Below, piece after piece: positions 21,714 through 34,500 of a stretch of 64,000 bases of DNA. Below the pieces are notes generated by a model. The model was not told the origin of the DNA. It saw only the letters and a program-made list of their open reading frames with translations, and searched no databases. The stretch spans positions 692,049-756,048 of the forward strand of contig NW_006763298.1 in assembly GCF_000218685.1 (NCBI RefSeq), in the 5' to 3' direction. Each line of letters opens with the position of its first letter. Positions within the stretch are counted from its first letter, which is position 1. The DNA comes from Serpula lacrymans var. lacrymans S7.9. Lineage: Eukaryota > Basidiomycota > Agaricomycetes > Boletales > Serpulaceae. Both the position numbers and the translations under genes were made by a program.

Positions 21714-23084
21714 CTATATGGAGAGAGCAGCCAGGACATCTTTGAAAATTCAACAGGTGAGCTCACTATCGCGAAAAATAGAAGAGGCAGACGTGGGAAT
21801 TGCTTACCAATGCATCGTCGTCCCATGGTTTTACGCCTTGATAATAGCTCTTCTATATCACTATCAGAAAACATCGATCCGTGGTTTATATTGTATGGCA
21901 TCCTGTGCCAACCACGATTATTATTGGTGTTACTTCCGTTCTTGGTTGTAGGAGCCGCCTTGCTGCGTTTATAGTTTCGTGATTGGAAGACAAAGTGCGT
22001 GCAGAATTTTCGAGGTTTTTCTCCTTCATAGTAGCATTATGCACCATGAACATCTCTTTGGTGCCTCCCTTGCCTTCATCTGTCGTCCAAAATCCACTCT
22101 CCGGCAAATATTCACCTGAATGGGAGCAAACGCACTTTTGGTCGCCAAACTTGCCTTGTCCGATCAGGAAGTAAAAGCATACGTTCTTTCCCCTATAGAT
22201 TATCAGCGTAAAACCGACAAAGTAGAGCCATCGTATAACCACTTACATTGTTTCTCGGACACTTTTTGTCGTCAGGTGCATGCGAACAAGCGCACACCCT
22301 GCCTCTCATACATCCACTATGATTGTATAATCGACATGGAAACCCGTTGCCGAGGTGTTCACAGTCACTGGACTCTGATTTTGAGTCCCCTTCAAGATTG
22401 AATTCCTCATCGAGCAGCGGAAAGTCGTCTTCTATGCAAACCAATACCTTGTAGCGACCACCTGCTTCCAAGAGGCTTCGCGCGGCTGCGAGCTCGGTCT
22501 TTGCATCACCGTTATTGGGGTCTACTCTAAGTACCATCTCGAAGTCTGAAAATACATATTATGCATCTACGTTTCTTTGTCAAAGGATCAACGTACCGGC
22601 AATAACAGCAGGTAGAAGCCTCATTTCCTTGCGCGCTAAACATCTTCGGTAGCAAGCCTTGACGGACTTTGGGGCATGGAGAAGGGGCCCAGCCTCTTCA
22701 AACCTGCGACATCGATGCTTTGTAAACCTCAAGGTTTTGAAATCATTATCGACACGTACATATTGAGCCTAAGGTAAGCAGCAGCCAAGTTTGATATGTA
22801 TACGACTCTTGCACCGTGGATTTCGATGGCTCTTGAAGTAACAACGAATAGCCCCATGGTAATCTTGCTCCTTATAGCATTTGTTCCCCTGCAAGATATT
22901 GTCAATTGGAATGGCGAAGCGGCGGTGCGAGCTGTTCAACTTCTTCCTTGCAGATCTCTGCCTTTTTTTGTCGTTCTCCAGATTTGGCCGCTCTTTTGCC
23001 TGGGCGTTCTTCGATGGCTTTCTGGATCAACTTCACGCCACTTTGGGATGCTCTTGATTTCACCATAGCATCACCATTTTTCAT
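21714..23084 (-). pseudogene. TPR and CCCH zinc-finger protein with an apparent frameshift
   Basis: Read on the minus strand from ATG 23084 (MKNGDAMVKSRAS). A Lys/Arg-rich helix ends KKAEICKEE, then a GTTGAA-donor intron joins to GNKCYKEQDYHGAIRCY, a TPR helix pair. The following AIEIHGARVVYISNLAAAYL is in another frame; one extra base near 22835 would explain it. Later exons keep phase: FEEAGPLLHAPKSVKACY, then DFEMVLRVDPNNGDAKTEL, an acidic stretch, and a CCCH finger C-x7-C-x5-C-x3-H (CRLYNHSGCMRGRVCACSH). A second finger (CFYFLIGQGKFG...CVCSH) has Gly where the second Cys should be. The C-terminus is Asn-rich and ends DVLAALSI. Probably an RNA- or protein-binding factor. It is either a young pseudogene or carries an assembly error. 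Confidence 0.6.
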
Positions 23085-23390
23085 AATGTAGTCAAGGGTA
23101 CGACAAGTTGCGGTGGTGGTGGTGACAACTGAACGACAACCAGCCTCTGAAAGAGGCTTGAAAAGGGAAAAAAATGCGACGTGTTCACCTTCACGTGCGG
23201 TAATTAACACATCACGTGCAAGCATCTAGCTTTAACACGCTGAAGTACCAGAGTTGTCATCTTATCCAAGCACCACGAAAGCTCGTCGCAGGCGGAATAT
23301 ATTGCAAAGGAGTTAATCCTCAACTTACAAATAAGTTAATATATTATACAAAAATCTCTCCATCCAAGAGTGAAGGGACCAATAACAATT

Positions 23391-24908
23391 TCAAGTGTAG
23401 ACGTTGATGGAAGCAAATTCGAAATATGCGTTGGTGAAGGCGGTGGGGTTGTCGTTTACGTAGTCTGATACAATGGGTTAATGTGAGCGACTATCAATCA
23501 TCGACAAGGCATGGGAGAAACTCACCAACGCAAGTGGAGGGACATCCAGATGCCGCATAGACCGAGGATGAACCTGCCCAGTCACCGCCTTTTGAAAGTT
23601 AAGTACATCAGTAATTGTATTATGCAGGCTCTCAGGGAAATGACACACAGAAAGTCAAGTTGATGATGATGTTGTTCGCGTCGAAGTGTGTGGCAAGGTC
23701 GCAGTCGGTATCAGGGAAGTAAGCGGCAGGAGTTCCCTACACAGAGCGTAGTGAATAAGTACGCTACAAACAGAACAAATACTACTTTGACTTACCCAGG
23801 TGGAGGTATCAATGGAAGAGGCTCCGCTGCTAACTTCAGCAGGAACTGAGGAGGAAGATCGCTCCCAGAACCAGACGCTGATGGCGTCGTTGGTACGTTC
23901 CATAGCGTACCTGCAACCTTTAAGTCAATACCACGCTTGCTGTACAAACCGAAAAGGGAAAACTGACCATCCGCCACCAACATTATTGAAGTCCGGTCCG
24001 AAGCTGTTGTCGTCCTCAGTGTATTGGATACCGCAGCCAGCATTTCCGTTGACTGTGGCATCACAATCAGTGCCCACAACAGTTCCCAGCATGCCTCCGG
24101 AAGAAGGGATCGTGCAGTCTGGGCAGAAAAATAAATTCAGGATTAGAACATGAGAAAGAGATTGGATGATTACCGGGGCTTGTGTGGAGCGTCGACTGGT
24201 TGGGAACTACGTTGTTGACCCCCTCAACGATATCGACCTCACCCTAAGGTTTCGATCAGAGAAAAAAGATTGGCCTGAATAGGAGATACACCTACACCGT
24301 CGGGCCAGTTGCTCTCATCGGTTTCCCAGACAGCCTAACGAGGACGTCAAACTCAGCTACTCTAGAATCTGTGAAGAAAAACGTACTGGCCACGTTCTGT
24401 AAATAAAACATGGAGCTGAGATTCTGGATTACGTATATAGGACAGTGGCTTACCCACAACCTTCGGGCATATGATTCATGCCAAAGCTGGTGAAAAATAT
24501 CAATACCCACGAGATGGAAAAATCAAAAATACACACATAACAGCGTGTGTGGTGTACGCAGTGTTGGACTTGATTCTGACGGAGTTCCTCCCAGGGCCGC
24601 TCGCAGTCAAGACAGTGGTGTCATCTGCGCGCATGATGAAGGTATTACTAGTGGTATAGGTTAGATTCAAGCTCTGAGCAGTGGCCTCGTCGACGTAATT
24701 CCTGCAGGTAGAGAGCGTCAAGGGAGGACAAAGATTATGTTAACAGGACTTACACGCGTCCATCGGTAGGATCTGCAATAGCCTCGAAAGTGAAGGCACT
24801 GTAAAAATCATCACCGACAATGTTGTCAGAGACGGTATAGGTCCCAGCCAGTGCCGATCCCGCAAGGGAGGCCAAAGTAAGAGCACCGGCAGAGGGTGTG
24901 AATTTCAT
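23391..24908 (-). CDS. secreted GH16 family glucanase-like protein (copy 2)
   Basis: Start ATG 24908, stop TGA 23391-23393. The signal peptide MKFTPSAGALTLASLAGSAL is followed by GTYTVSDNIVGDDFYSAF. The ten exons of copy 1 are conserved, including the 10-nt microexon (AACGTGGCCA) and the catalytic exon GEVDIVEGVN, plus one extra intron (23911-23967, donor GTCAGT, acceptor TTGCAG) inside NVGGGW/YAMERTN that neither other copy has. The frame is intact through NAYFEFASINVYT. It lies in direct orientation with the copy at 26254, and part of the promoter (for example GTAGCATGCGGGAT near 25024) is shared with it, so the two arose by tandem duplication. Extracellular beta-glucan hydrolase activity is inferred from the family. 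Confidence 0.9.
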
Positions 24909-26149
24909 ACTGTTCGAGAGACGATGTGATAGCTGAGGTGGTATGCAACAGGCCAATGCTGTCCCGTATTTAAACCATGTCGCCCAAGGAGAGCACACAG
25001 GGAGAGTGATATTTTTGGCGGTGTAGCATGCGGGATGAAGGTCAGTTGCTATCAGGACCTGAGACCGAGTATTGGGAAAGCGAGGAACTATCGGAGGTTT
25101 TGCCTGAACGGTAGTTTCGAGTATGGGTCAACAAGTCCATCAATTCAAATCAGACAACTCTAAGCGCATTCTAACGATACCCTGCTTGATTTTACCTTGA
25201 GCACACCGGGTCGATCTTTGAATGGCATCGACAAATACAATGTGCAGATGGGGGTTCGACAAGCCCAATGTCAATGGACTAGCATTATACTAAGAGGTCG
25301 CCTCCTGCGCGATAATGACGTGGACTACGTTGAAACAGTATCTAGGTCCTTGATGAGCATTCTCCCTGAGACCATTCGTGAACCCAGGCTCAAAATAGAT
25401 CGACAGATGATGGTGCGCTGGCATTACCTGACTTGTCGATCCCATATTTGCCTTGCGCAGCAGCTTCCTCTTCAGACAGCTCTTCAGGCTGGAGTTGCAT
25501 GAGGGCTGTATGATATTGTTAGTAACACTGCGTGGTTTTTCCTTGCATGGTATAGAGAGAGGAACAAGCAGTGGATTCGTGGGAGGACAGCTACTTCAGG
25601 CGTGTTCGTCTGCGCTATTGCATGGCATTTTTTCCCGAGCTGGAGTATTCGGAGTGATCGCTCCGCATATGTGGGAGAACAAGATGTGCACTGTGTTCGA
25701 GGTTTAAGCTTCAGCAGGCCAGGAATAGATAAAACGCGCACTCTGCGTGATCCTTCCGCTCAAAAGGCGTCATGATCCTCGCACGAGACTTGGACCGTCA
25801 AACGTCTGGACGTCATTGACACGGTATCCGAGTCGGATATTGGCGCTAGTATATGACCTGACACTGATCTACCACGTTTAAGACGGAAGCATGAGCAGAC
25901 GCCCCCAGAGTAAGTCTTGATACCTACTAGGACCTAAGCCTAAAAGTTAGATTATAGTCAAATGCAAGTTGGCTGGGGGGCACCACTGGCAACGATGTCA
26001 CGCACGGTTAGCTCCACATGGTGATGTGACGCGTGACTAGACAAAGTCCCAAACTATGAGACATCCCCATTACAGAGGAGCGACCACTCCTGTGTCGATA
26101 CTCATCTCAAGATCTCATAACACATGAATGCCAATAAAATATATTGCAC
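24909..26149. other. GH16 copy 2 promoter and spacer
   Basis: 25000-25430 is related to the upstream region of GH16 copy 3 (GCATGCGGGAT, ACGTTGAAACAGTATC, GATGATG[G/A]TGCGCTGGCATT). The remainder shows no gene; the frames at 25453-25741 lie on both strands without features. Confidence 0.5.
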
Positions 26150-28510
26150 ATGAGCAACCCTCGACGTACAAATAAATATAGATTTTATACAAACATCCCG
26201 CCCGAGAAGTACGAGATCTTTTTTTACACTGGTATACGTGTGGCGTGTAACGTTTAAGTGTAGACGTTGATGGCGTTGAACTCGAAGTATGCGTTGGTGA
26301 AAGCAGAAGGGTTGGCGTTGACGTAGCCTTACATTGGAAGCGATAACGATGAATATACGCCTGTCAGTGGAGCAATGGGAATGACACTCACTAACGCAGT
26401 CGGAGGGACAGCCAGATGCAGAGTAGATTGAGGCTTGACCTGCCCAGGCACCGCCTATGGTATTACACGTGATTGAGTAAACTTCAATTATCAAACCTAG
26501 ACTGAAAAAGCTCACAGAAGGTCAAGTTGATGATGATGTTGTTGGCATCGAACATGGTCGAGATGTCACAGCTTGTGCTGGGGAAGTAAGCAGCGGGTGT
26601 ACCCTTGAGAACCCAGATTTAGCAACAATGTGACAGTGATATGATTCTATGACTCACCCAGGTGGAGGTGTCGATCGAAGAAGCACCACTGCTCACTTGA
26701 GAGGGAACAGAAGTGGAACCCCGCTCCCAGAACCACACGCTAATGGCGCTGTTGGTACGTTCAACGGCATACCATCCACCACCAACGCCGTTAAAACCAG
26801 GTCCAAAGCTGTTCTTATCTTCGGTGAATTGGACACCACAGCCAGGGTTGCCGGTGGCATCCGCGTTACAGTCAGCGTTCACAACAGTTCCAAGCATGCC
26901 TCCAGAGGAGGGAATGGTGCAGCCTAAGCAGAAACGTCAAGATGAGAGCATAATAGTTGCAGAAGGATCACATACCAGGGTTAGTGTGAAGGGTTGCCTG
27001 GTTGGGAGTAACGTTGTTAACACCCTCGACAATATCAACCTCGCCCTGGATTGCCGGTCAGAGATAATAACTCAAGCACGAGGTGAAATATACATACACC
27101 AGCAGGCCAGTTGCTTTCGTTCGTTTCCCAGACAGCCTGATACCAAGGTCAAATCTGCCAATTGGACCTATAGATAAATCAACTTACGGGCCAAGATCTG
27201 AAATTCAAACAGTCAGCTCGAGATACATGTGTAGATGTATCGAAAATTACTCACCCACAACCTTCGGGCATGTGAGCAATGTCGAAGCTAATGGAGATAA
27301 TCAATACTTAAAACGCCGTCGCAAAGCCAACATACATACATAGCGGCGTGGGTAGTGTATGCAGTGTTAGACTTCACTCGGACGGAGTTCCTTCCAGGGC
27401 CGCTCGCAGTCAATACAGTGGTATCATCTGCTCGTATGACGAAAGAATTGCCATTGGTGTAGGTCAAGTTCAAGCTCTGAGCAGTAGCCAGATCGACGTA
27501 GTTGCTGAGGATGGTGTCAGTGGATAAGGTGAGTCCATGGTACGAAAACTTACACGCGTCCGGCAGTAGGATCAGCGATGGCCTCAAAGCCGAACGAATT
27601 GTAGAAGCCATTGCCAACAATGTTGTCGGCAACGTTGTAAGTGCCAGCCAGTGCCGATCCTGCAAGAGATGCAGCGGTGAGGGCTCCAGTAGAGGGCGAG
27701 AACTTCATATTGATCGAGAGATGATACGACGAGTAAAGTGGTTTAGAGGTGAGGCTGGTATGCAATGAATCGACAGACAGTCGTATTTAAACTGTTAAGG
27801 CCAGGAGAGTACATTGCACAAGCGATATGTCTTGTGGAGCTTCATGTGAGGTAGCATGCGGGATCACAGCTAGTTGCCATAAGGACCATAATCGAGTATG
27901 TGGGGTGTTTCGTTTGGAGGCAGTAAGAACCCCGACCTACATCAGATGGCAGCTTTCCCAACGAGTGTCCTGTTTAATTCTCACTCAAGCACATCAGCCG
28001 GTAAAACCATATGTCAATACCCAAGAGAGATGTTGATCGATCTTGTGGATGATGCTGATGCTGTTAGGCTCAAACACTGGTCAAACCGTAAGAGAAGGAT
28101 GACAGGTCCCATCAAGCGCGACTTGATCAAGATAACAATAATTGACCTAGAAATTGTCACCTGCCCAGCGGTCACGCGGACCACATTGAAACAGTATCCA
28201 TGCTTTATAGGAGATTTCCGCTCGCTGACTGTAAAATTGCGCCCCAATTAGCACGAAAGATGATGATGCGCTGGCATTGAGTCCTTTTCCTGCTAAGAGG
28301 ATTTGGTCTGAATATTCCTCCTGTATGACTTGAAATAAATTCGAGGGCAAATCTATGTCTGCAGTACGATGCCTTGAAACATGTTATATCCTTCAAGGCT
28401 GCAAAAATATTACTGATATATGAGTCCGTGCGAGAGGAGAGGTGCGTACCTACGCGTATCTTAAGCTTATTCTTGACTGCTTCCGCTAAAGAAACGCTGG
28501 TACCCAGGTT
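26150..28510 (-). repeat. inverted segmental duplication, arm B
   Basis: This is the reverse-orientation counterpart of 13425-15650, containing GH16 copy 3 and about 800 bases of its upstream region. The 138-codon minus frame at 28205-28621 falls in the duplicated promoter and its frame is not kept in arm A, so it is not annotated as a gene. Confidence 0.85.
26254..27708 (-). CDS. secreted GH16 family glucanase-like protein (copy 3)
   Basis: Start ATG 27708, stop TAA 26254-26256. It has the same ten-exon structure as copy 1, including the 10-nt fourth exon. The signal peptide MKFSPSTGALTAASLAGSAL precedes GTYNVADNIVGNGFYNSFG, nearly identical to copy 1. The catalytic exon reads GEVDIVEGVNNV, and a four-residue-longer loop (ADATGNPGCG) replaces SNANGCS of copy 1. 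The last intron uses a TAAG acceptor. The frame is intact to NAYFEFNAINVYT. It is the closest relative of copy 1 despite lying 12 kb away in inverted orientation. Confidence 0.92.
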
Positions 28511-29689
28511 TTCCGAATAACATGAGGGCGGAGCCGTAAAAAAAACCATGGGCTGAAGATTGGCGACAGCGAATGATGCCTGCATAGTATTGGCCGATAT
28601 GTGGGGTGATACCATAGGCATTGATTCACAAAAATAGATGAAGCAGATGACTTCAGGCAGCCTCGACGTTACTAGGAACTGAGTCTCAAAGTTTAATCCC
28701 AGCGACTGTTGGTAGCACGCGCCAATCCTGCTTGGCCACGAGTGACCGCACTGAGTAAAAAGCAGTAGTGACTGTAACGAACGACTGGTTCTCCTCCTAC
28801 AGGTGTAAAATCATTCTGACGCTGTAAACATTGCCTTTCTTTTGCTCGAAGTCTTACTACCATGCGAGCCCACCATCACATGGAATTTTGCATCCCCGTT
28901 GCCTTTCCTGGCCCGCGCCCAGTTGCAACGAAAGCCCAGCCATCAGATCTGCAGAAAACGTGATCATGTCTTACTCCACATTCACTCTGGCACTAGGCGA
29001 AAATGGATGTGTTAGTCCCTCGGTTCGCTATAATATCGGAATGCATTGATTCGAATTCAATCAGTCACAAGGTGCCGAGGAAATCGTGTTATAGTAGCAT
29101 AAGCAGCGAACCAGTGCTTTGCTACACTTCCAGTTGAGTGTTACATGTATAAATAGTCGCTATCTTACAGAGGCAAGGTAATAATTGCCAACTAGCAGGT
29201 CTCATAAAAGCGGTTTAGACTGCAGTGATCGTTGCACCATCATATCTCCTAAGGAACCACTGTCTTGTCAAAGAGTTTATTATTGCTTATCTCCGAAGTA
29301 CAACACTAGTGCAACGCTGTGTACCTACTTTGTTTGCTAAGAACGCCGGTCCACATGCAACCTCGACGGGAACAATACTCGAAGGCAATAACTGCGGACC
29401 TCTGGAACTAGACCACAAGGAACCGCAGGAGAAACTACGGTGGAAATTACTCAGCCTCTGAAGGCACGTGATGCAAGCGGGAACAGGTCATGTACAGGAT
29501 GTTTTTCGACCAGAAGCTACTCACCTTCCACTTTCTTATCGATCATGCACTATGGTTGAATTCTTTCGCATCTCAAGTCATATGCGCGTACAACCTCGCT
29601 ATTGTACCCCAGAGTAAAGAGATATTCTTTGGGACTATTGACTTTGCCGATCCGACCGAACCGTCACTGGCTGATTTCATGGTCGCCGA
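28511..29689. other. gene-poor region
   Basis: No confident gene. A 78-codon plus frame at 29225-29461 contains RCVPTLFAKN and may be a stray fragment of the family represented by the pseudogene at 29.7-30.3 kb, but this is weak. Confidence 0.35.
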
Positions 29690-30335
29690 AACTTGACAGG
29701 ACGCAACAGACAAGATGACGAAACAGCTACTGCATTACCTGGCCCTGGCAATGAACCCCAAATTGGACAAGAGGCGGCCGTTGCCAACTTTACTACTGCA
29801 TTACTGAGAGACCTTGAGTACGACGATGAAAGTAATATCCTTTTCCTTTCGACATGCCATCCCTTTTCTCTATGTGGAGAAACCTCAGTCCCCCAGACTG
29901 ACATTTGCATCATGGATGATAATGAAATACTGCTGCTGTTGCAAAAGGATAAGATAATGACGAGCATGAAAGATCGGAGCCTCAGGTCATCGCAGAGGCT
30001 TTTGCAGCCCTTACGCTAAACAGTCGGAAGTGAGAACGCGACCTCAACCTCCCCCTTGTAACTCCATCATATTCTCTTGTCTCACCATGGTTGGCACTTC
30101 GCCGGTCCCGTACAAAATCACCATCACTGCCGCACTGGGCAAAGCCCGTTCAGGACGGCACTTATCCCGAGACCGAAACCCATGTCTTTCGTTATATCTC
30201 TGCCCTTCCTCACCGGAGCAGCGAGGGGATGTGCCCTCTGGCAACAGACTCAAGATCTTGCGATACTCCGAGTCATTCAAAAAAATTCATGGGAAACCGA
30301 AACCTGTACGTTCTCCTGCGAAACTGTTTCTAATT
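29690..30335 (+). pseudogene. decayed member of an expanded agaricomycete protein family of unknown function
   Basis: The conceptual translation jumps frames but reads consistently: EAAVANFTTALLRDLEYDD, TDICIMDDNEILLLLQKDK, then EPQVIAEAFAALTLNSRK, a MVGTSPVPYKITITA block, and GTYPETETHVFRYISALP followed by SEGMCPL. The alternation of frames (30030-series versus 30091-series) and in-frame stops show at least two frameshifts. I recall this motif order (TDICI-E-I-LL-Q-DK, AEA-AA, MVGT-P-FYK, YP-T-V) from large uncharacterised families in mushroom genomes, but cannot name a Pfam entry. Flanking sequence shows no transposon ends. Confidence 0.45.
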
Positions 30336-31257
30336 CCTGTCAGCCTCCCGGCACCGTCTTCAGGCAAACACAGGAAGTTTACGAGAGTTTTTTTTCGAGA
30401 CGTGGCCAGTTGTTTATAGTGGCGGCATTTACATTGTGCATCTTTCGTGAAAGTAAGCAACAGACGCTTCAAAACCGTCCTCGAATCATATCCTCGTAAA
30501 TCAAACACTGCGGGAGCCTTCCGAGTTGATTATGAATCCTTCAGATCATAAATTTGTTTGTTTGGTGCTCTTGCAATATATATATAGGTGTCGTTCAGAG
30601 CAGGAATGATAATTGTCACCTAGTGTCGAGTGAGTGGGGGTCCTGAATGAAACGCAGCCCGACCTTCAACCCACACGCATGATAAGTTCGTTCGCTGAAT
30701 TACCGCAGATGTTGGAGTATGTCTGTCCTCAGGATGTCGTGGACTTGCGTATTCTAACACTATTCCTAGCGGTGGATCTTTGGCCAACGTGGCTGTTCTC
30801 AGCAGTCACCTCTGAATCGAATGGGATATAGAAGCCTCTGGCTCTAGCTCCACATGCCGAATTGGCGTTCCTCAACCAAGGCGTTGCCGAAGCATCCAGT
30901 GCTCTCGCATACTCCTGGCCAAGTCCCGGGCCCATTCAGGATTTTTTTTTAGCTTGCGACTAGAAAGCGAATGTTACTTTTATGCTCCAATATGGTGCTT
31001 GTCGTTGTCCTACTAAATTTCAGCGTTGCCAATGACACTATGCCTCCCGGGCCATCAGAGATGAAAATATCACGTTGACCCCTTCGTCGCGTCGTGAATC
31101 TAGTATGACTCTTCGAAGTGGAAGTGCGATGAATGTCGCCTTCGATTGTTAGGCAAAGCTACCTTGCGGCTTTGCATATGCAGGTCTATCACGAGATTAC
31201 GGTTTGTATAAAAGTCAAATTTGTTTGCCGAAGATCCTCAAAAGCAATAAAAATATT
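30336..31257. other. gene-poor region before tRNA-Thr
   Basis: Short frames only, without recognisable domains. Nothing else seen. Confidence 0.35.
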
Positions 31258-31351
31258 GCCCACTGGCTGGATTGAACAACCGACCTCATCATTTCCTAAG
31301 GACTGAACTGTCCTGTACAAGTGACGCGCTCTACCACTGAGCTAAGCGGGC
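31258..31351 (-). tRNA. tRNA-Thr (anticodon TGT) with 23-nt intron
   Basis: On the minus strand: acceptor stem GCCCGCT/AGTGGGC (7 bp with one G-U), D stem GCTC/GAGC, anticodon stem CGTCA/TGATG, loop CTTGTA-A with anticodon TGT, variable loop AGGTC, T stem GGTTG/CAGCC around TTCAATC. A 23-nt intron (31293-31315) lies after base 37, the canonical nuclear tRNA intron position. Box A (TAGCTCAGTGG) and box B (GGTTGTTCAATCC) are as expected for RNA polymerase III. Confidence 0.92.
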
Positions 31352-31539
31352 TTGATATTGAAAGACCCGTGCTGCAAAATCACTCATCACGAGAATCAGT
31401 ATATCACTTGACTCACTGCGCAATTTGCGTTTCACTGAGTACATCGCAAGAAATTTGAATTCTTAGGGGAAAAAGTACATCGTGCCAAGATATGATTTCC
31501 GACCAACAGTAATTACCAATTAAATATTTACGACGCTTT

Positions 31540-34500
31540 TCACATCCCAAAATTCGCAAGCTTCTGCTGAATATTCACCAGTCGAGAACGTCTTGTTCGG
31601 AGTTCCGCTCGTCGTGCAGTAATCGCAGGATCTTCGCTCACGAATTCTGCCATCCGGTCCAATAAGTTAGGTGTCTTCATCAAATTATTCAACAAGCTTT
31701 CGGGAAGTTTGTCCGCGAGTGCTCGATTCAAGGAGTGCTCAATTTTGAGAGGAACATAGTCGATGATACGCTGAGTAAAGTAAAGCCGCTTGTCATTAAT
31801 TTTCTCGAGCAGAAAGAAGCATCGAGTTAAGCGTACCTTGTACGCCACGTTGAAGTAGGCACGGACATCTGCCATAACTATTAACTCATCTTCAAAGCCA
31901 TTCGGGGGCAATAATCGAGCCAAGTCCTCGATTTTTAAGTCTTTGTACCCCGCTTGCGCCAGGGACCGTAAAGCTTGAGAGCTTGATATACGTGTGTATG
32001 TTTAATAAGTGAGTGTAAAATATTTATGATGCATACACGTCTGCTCGAGTGAAGGCACCCTCGTACACATGTTCACTTGCGGAATAGCTATGCCGACATG
32101 ACGGCCCGATATCGTGGAGATCGACGCGACGATACATTGGATCGTGTATTGCATGTTTGTATTTAGCAAGCCAAGCATTACGGAGAGTGTCGAAGTAGTG
32201 AGTGTTTTGAGTAAAGCACGGGTCAATCTCGAGCTTCAGGGTTTCTTCAAGTGCCACCCGTGCCAAGGCTTCATGTTCTTTGACTTCTTCTCTGATTAGA
32301 TTCCTGGATTCACAGAACTCATGAGAACAGGATAAAATGACGACAATGACAGATGTTCATACCCAACATAATTCTCTAACATCTTAAACTGCCCAAAATG
32401 TTTCGCGATTAGTTCTTCCACAAACTTCAAGAGGTTGGAATGAATATCCGTAAAACATTTCATGGAGGGTTCCTTCCACATGCTAGTGAAACCATCAATA
32501 AGGACTTTTTTCGCTTCATATGGCACATTGTTTGGCAGCTCCCAGCCAATTGACCTGTAAGCCCAACAAATTAACTTGAAGCCTATGTGTGCGATGGTAA
32601 ATAAGGCACGCACTCTTGAATAGTCTTGCGCACTTGATAGAGCCCCAGAACGGGTACGGCGGGGTTGGGAAACTTGAGGCCGGGAGATTCTTGGAGATCT
32701 GTTTCAGATTCATCCATTGATCTGTAGTTTTCGGGATCGGCGAACGGCCTGAAATCGGGTGCTGTGAGGCGAATGCTCCTCTTGAGGATGGCAAAAACAG
32801 CCCGATCGCGTTGTGCAAAGCCCTGCTCCTCTCTGCCATACACAGCACTCTTGAGGCCCTCGCAAAATGCATTGACACGACTTATAACCTCGGCAACAGG
32901 GTTGTTCAGGATAAGTGGAGGCAGTTTATCGAGGTTGTCGGCGCAATTCGCAAGAAGCTTTTCGATCTCTTTTTTGAGCTTGGGAAGACTAGCGAAAACG
33001 ATGGGATTCTATTAGCATACTGGTATTTTGGAATTGCTTGAAGAATCAGCCCCGGGAGGGAATACGCACGCTTTCTCGATCAACTGGATAAGCAGCTCGC
33101 TAATGTCATTGACGAACCCTGGGATTCCGAAGCGACCACGGTCTGCGATCTCGCTCCAAGGCTTTGTTGAATTGAAGAAACCCAAAGCGCGGGCCTGCGC
33201 CTCGGCCCTCGTAAGCTTCTCAGCTCGTTCGGCGTCGTTAGGGAGACGAACGCAGTAGTATCCGTGTGTCAATATATGTTCGCGACCTTCGAGGACGTTC
33301 CTCCATGTCTGACGTTTACTGACATCACCTGGACCCACGTTATCAGGTTTTGTCAGAATTCCTTGAAATTGATGTTAGATCGAAGGCAAAAAGTGAAGTG
33401 GATGAGATGTAGGCCTACCAATGGTTCGTTCACCTTCCGGGTCTGCTTCCTTTGCAAGTTTCACTGCTAGCTGATTCTCCATATCATCTGTGGAATATGA
33501 ACGTCTACGATAACAAAAGATGGATGGACAAACATACCACTCATTGGTATTGTAGTGAGAATGATGGTGTTCTCTCGGCTTATATATGTTTCTACCATGC
33601 TGCGAACTATCTCTATGACTTCTTTCTCTTCATTTTGAATTAAACCTAAATATACGCGTCAACGAATACTCTGCAGCATGAAATCATATTCTGTGATGGT
33701 AACATACCAGGCAAATCAACAAATGACAGGTCAGTAGCTTCAGGGTCTTCGATAGATATATGGACTACGTTCTTCGAAAATTTTAAGGCATTCGCCCGAC
33801 CTCGCAGTTCCGCGTATGGCATCTGGTAGAATGACTCGGGAGGGAGAGAGGGGTTCAAAATTGCGGACTGGGCTCGGCGGAGCCAGATATCAACTTCGTT
33901 CTTATTGGTGAGAGGGGCTCCAAAAAGTACTTTGGATGACTGAGCAAGAGCTTTGCCAGTATGATCATAGTCTGTGCGAAGAGAAATTGTGCATGACCAG
34001 GATTTTGCAGCGCTCGACATCGTGCACTCCATAGGACATCTTGAGGAAGGGCGTGTTACACGCATAATTTTGTCTCTCGCATAATAACATCGACTTACCT
34101 TGTACACGTGCCACTGTCCCGGGGAACATTGATCTAATGTAATGAAGTTTAGATCGATTGAAGTTACATGACATTTCTGTTCAAAAACCTACCCCGCTGA
34201 CAGCTTCAACAAGGGAACTTTTCCCAGCTATAAGATATGTTGAGAAATAGAAGTATTATTAGAGAACTGCGCATTGAAAATACCTGATTGACCACCAATA
34301 ACCACTATGGTTGGAATATCAAGCAGAACACCAGCTCTAACCAATCCACAGTCAGCACCAACAGAGTGACACGAACAACGAGAGGCCTGAACTCACCCCA
34401 TGGCTCGAAGTTCTTCTATGAGAGCCAACAGCTCCTTACGTCGCCGCATATAGCTGCTAGACGTGATGTTGGCGTCATCATCTCGCTCTGGCGATGAAGC

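Noticed and set aside
28205..28621. 138-codon minus frame upstream of GH16 copy 3
   Set aside because: It lies in the duplicated promoter; the homologous sequence in arm A does not keep the frame.
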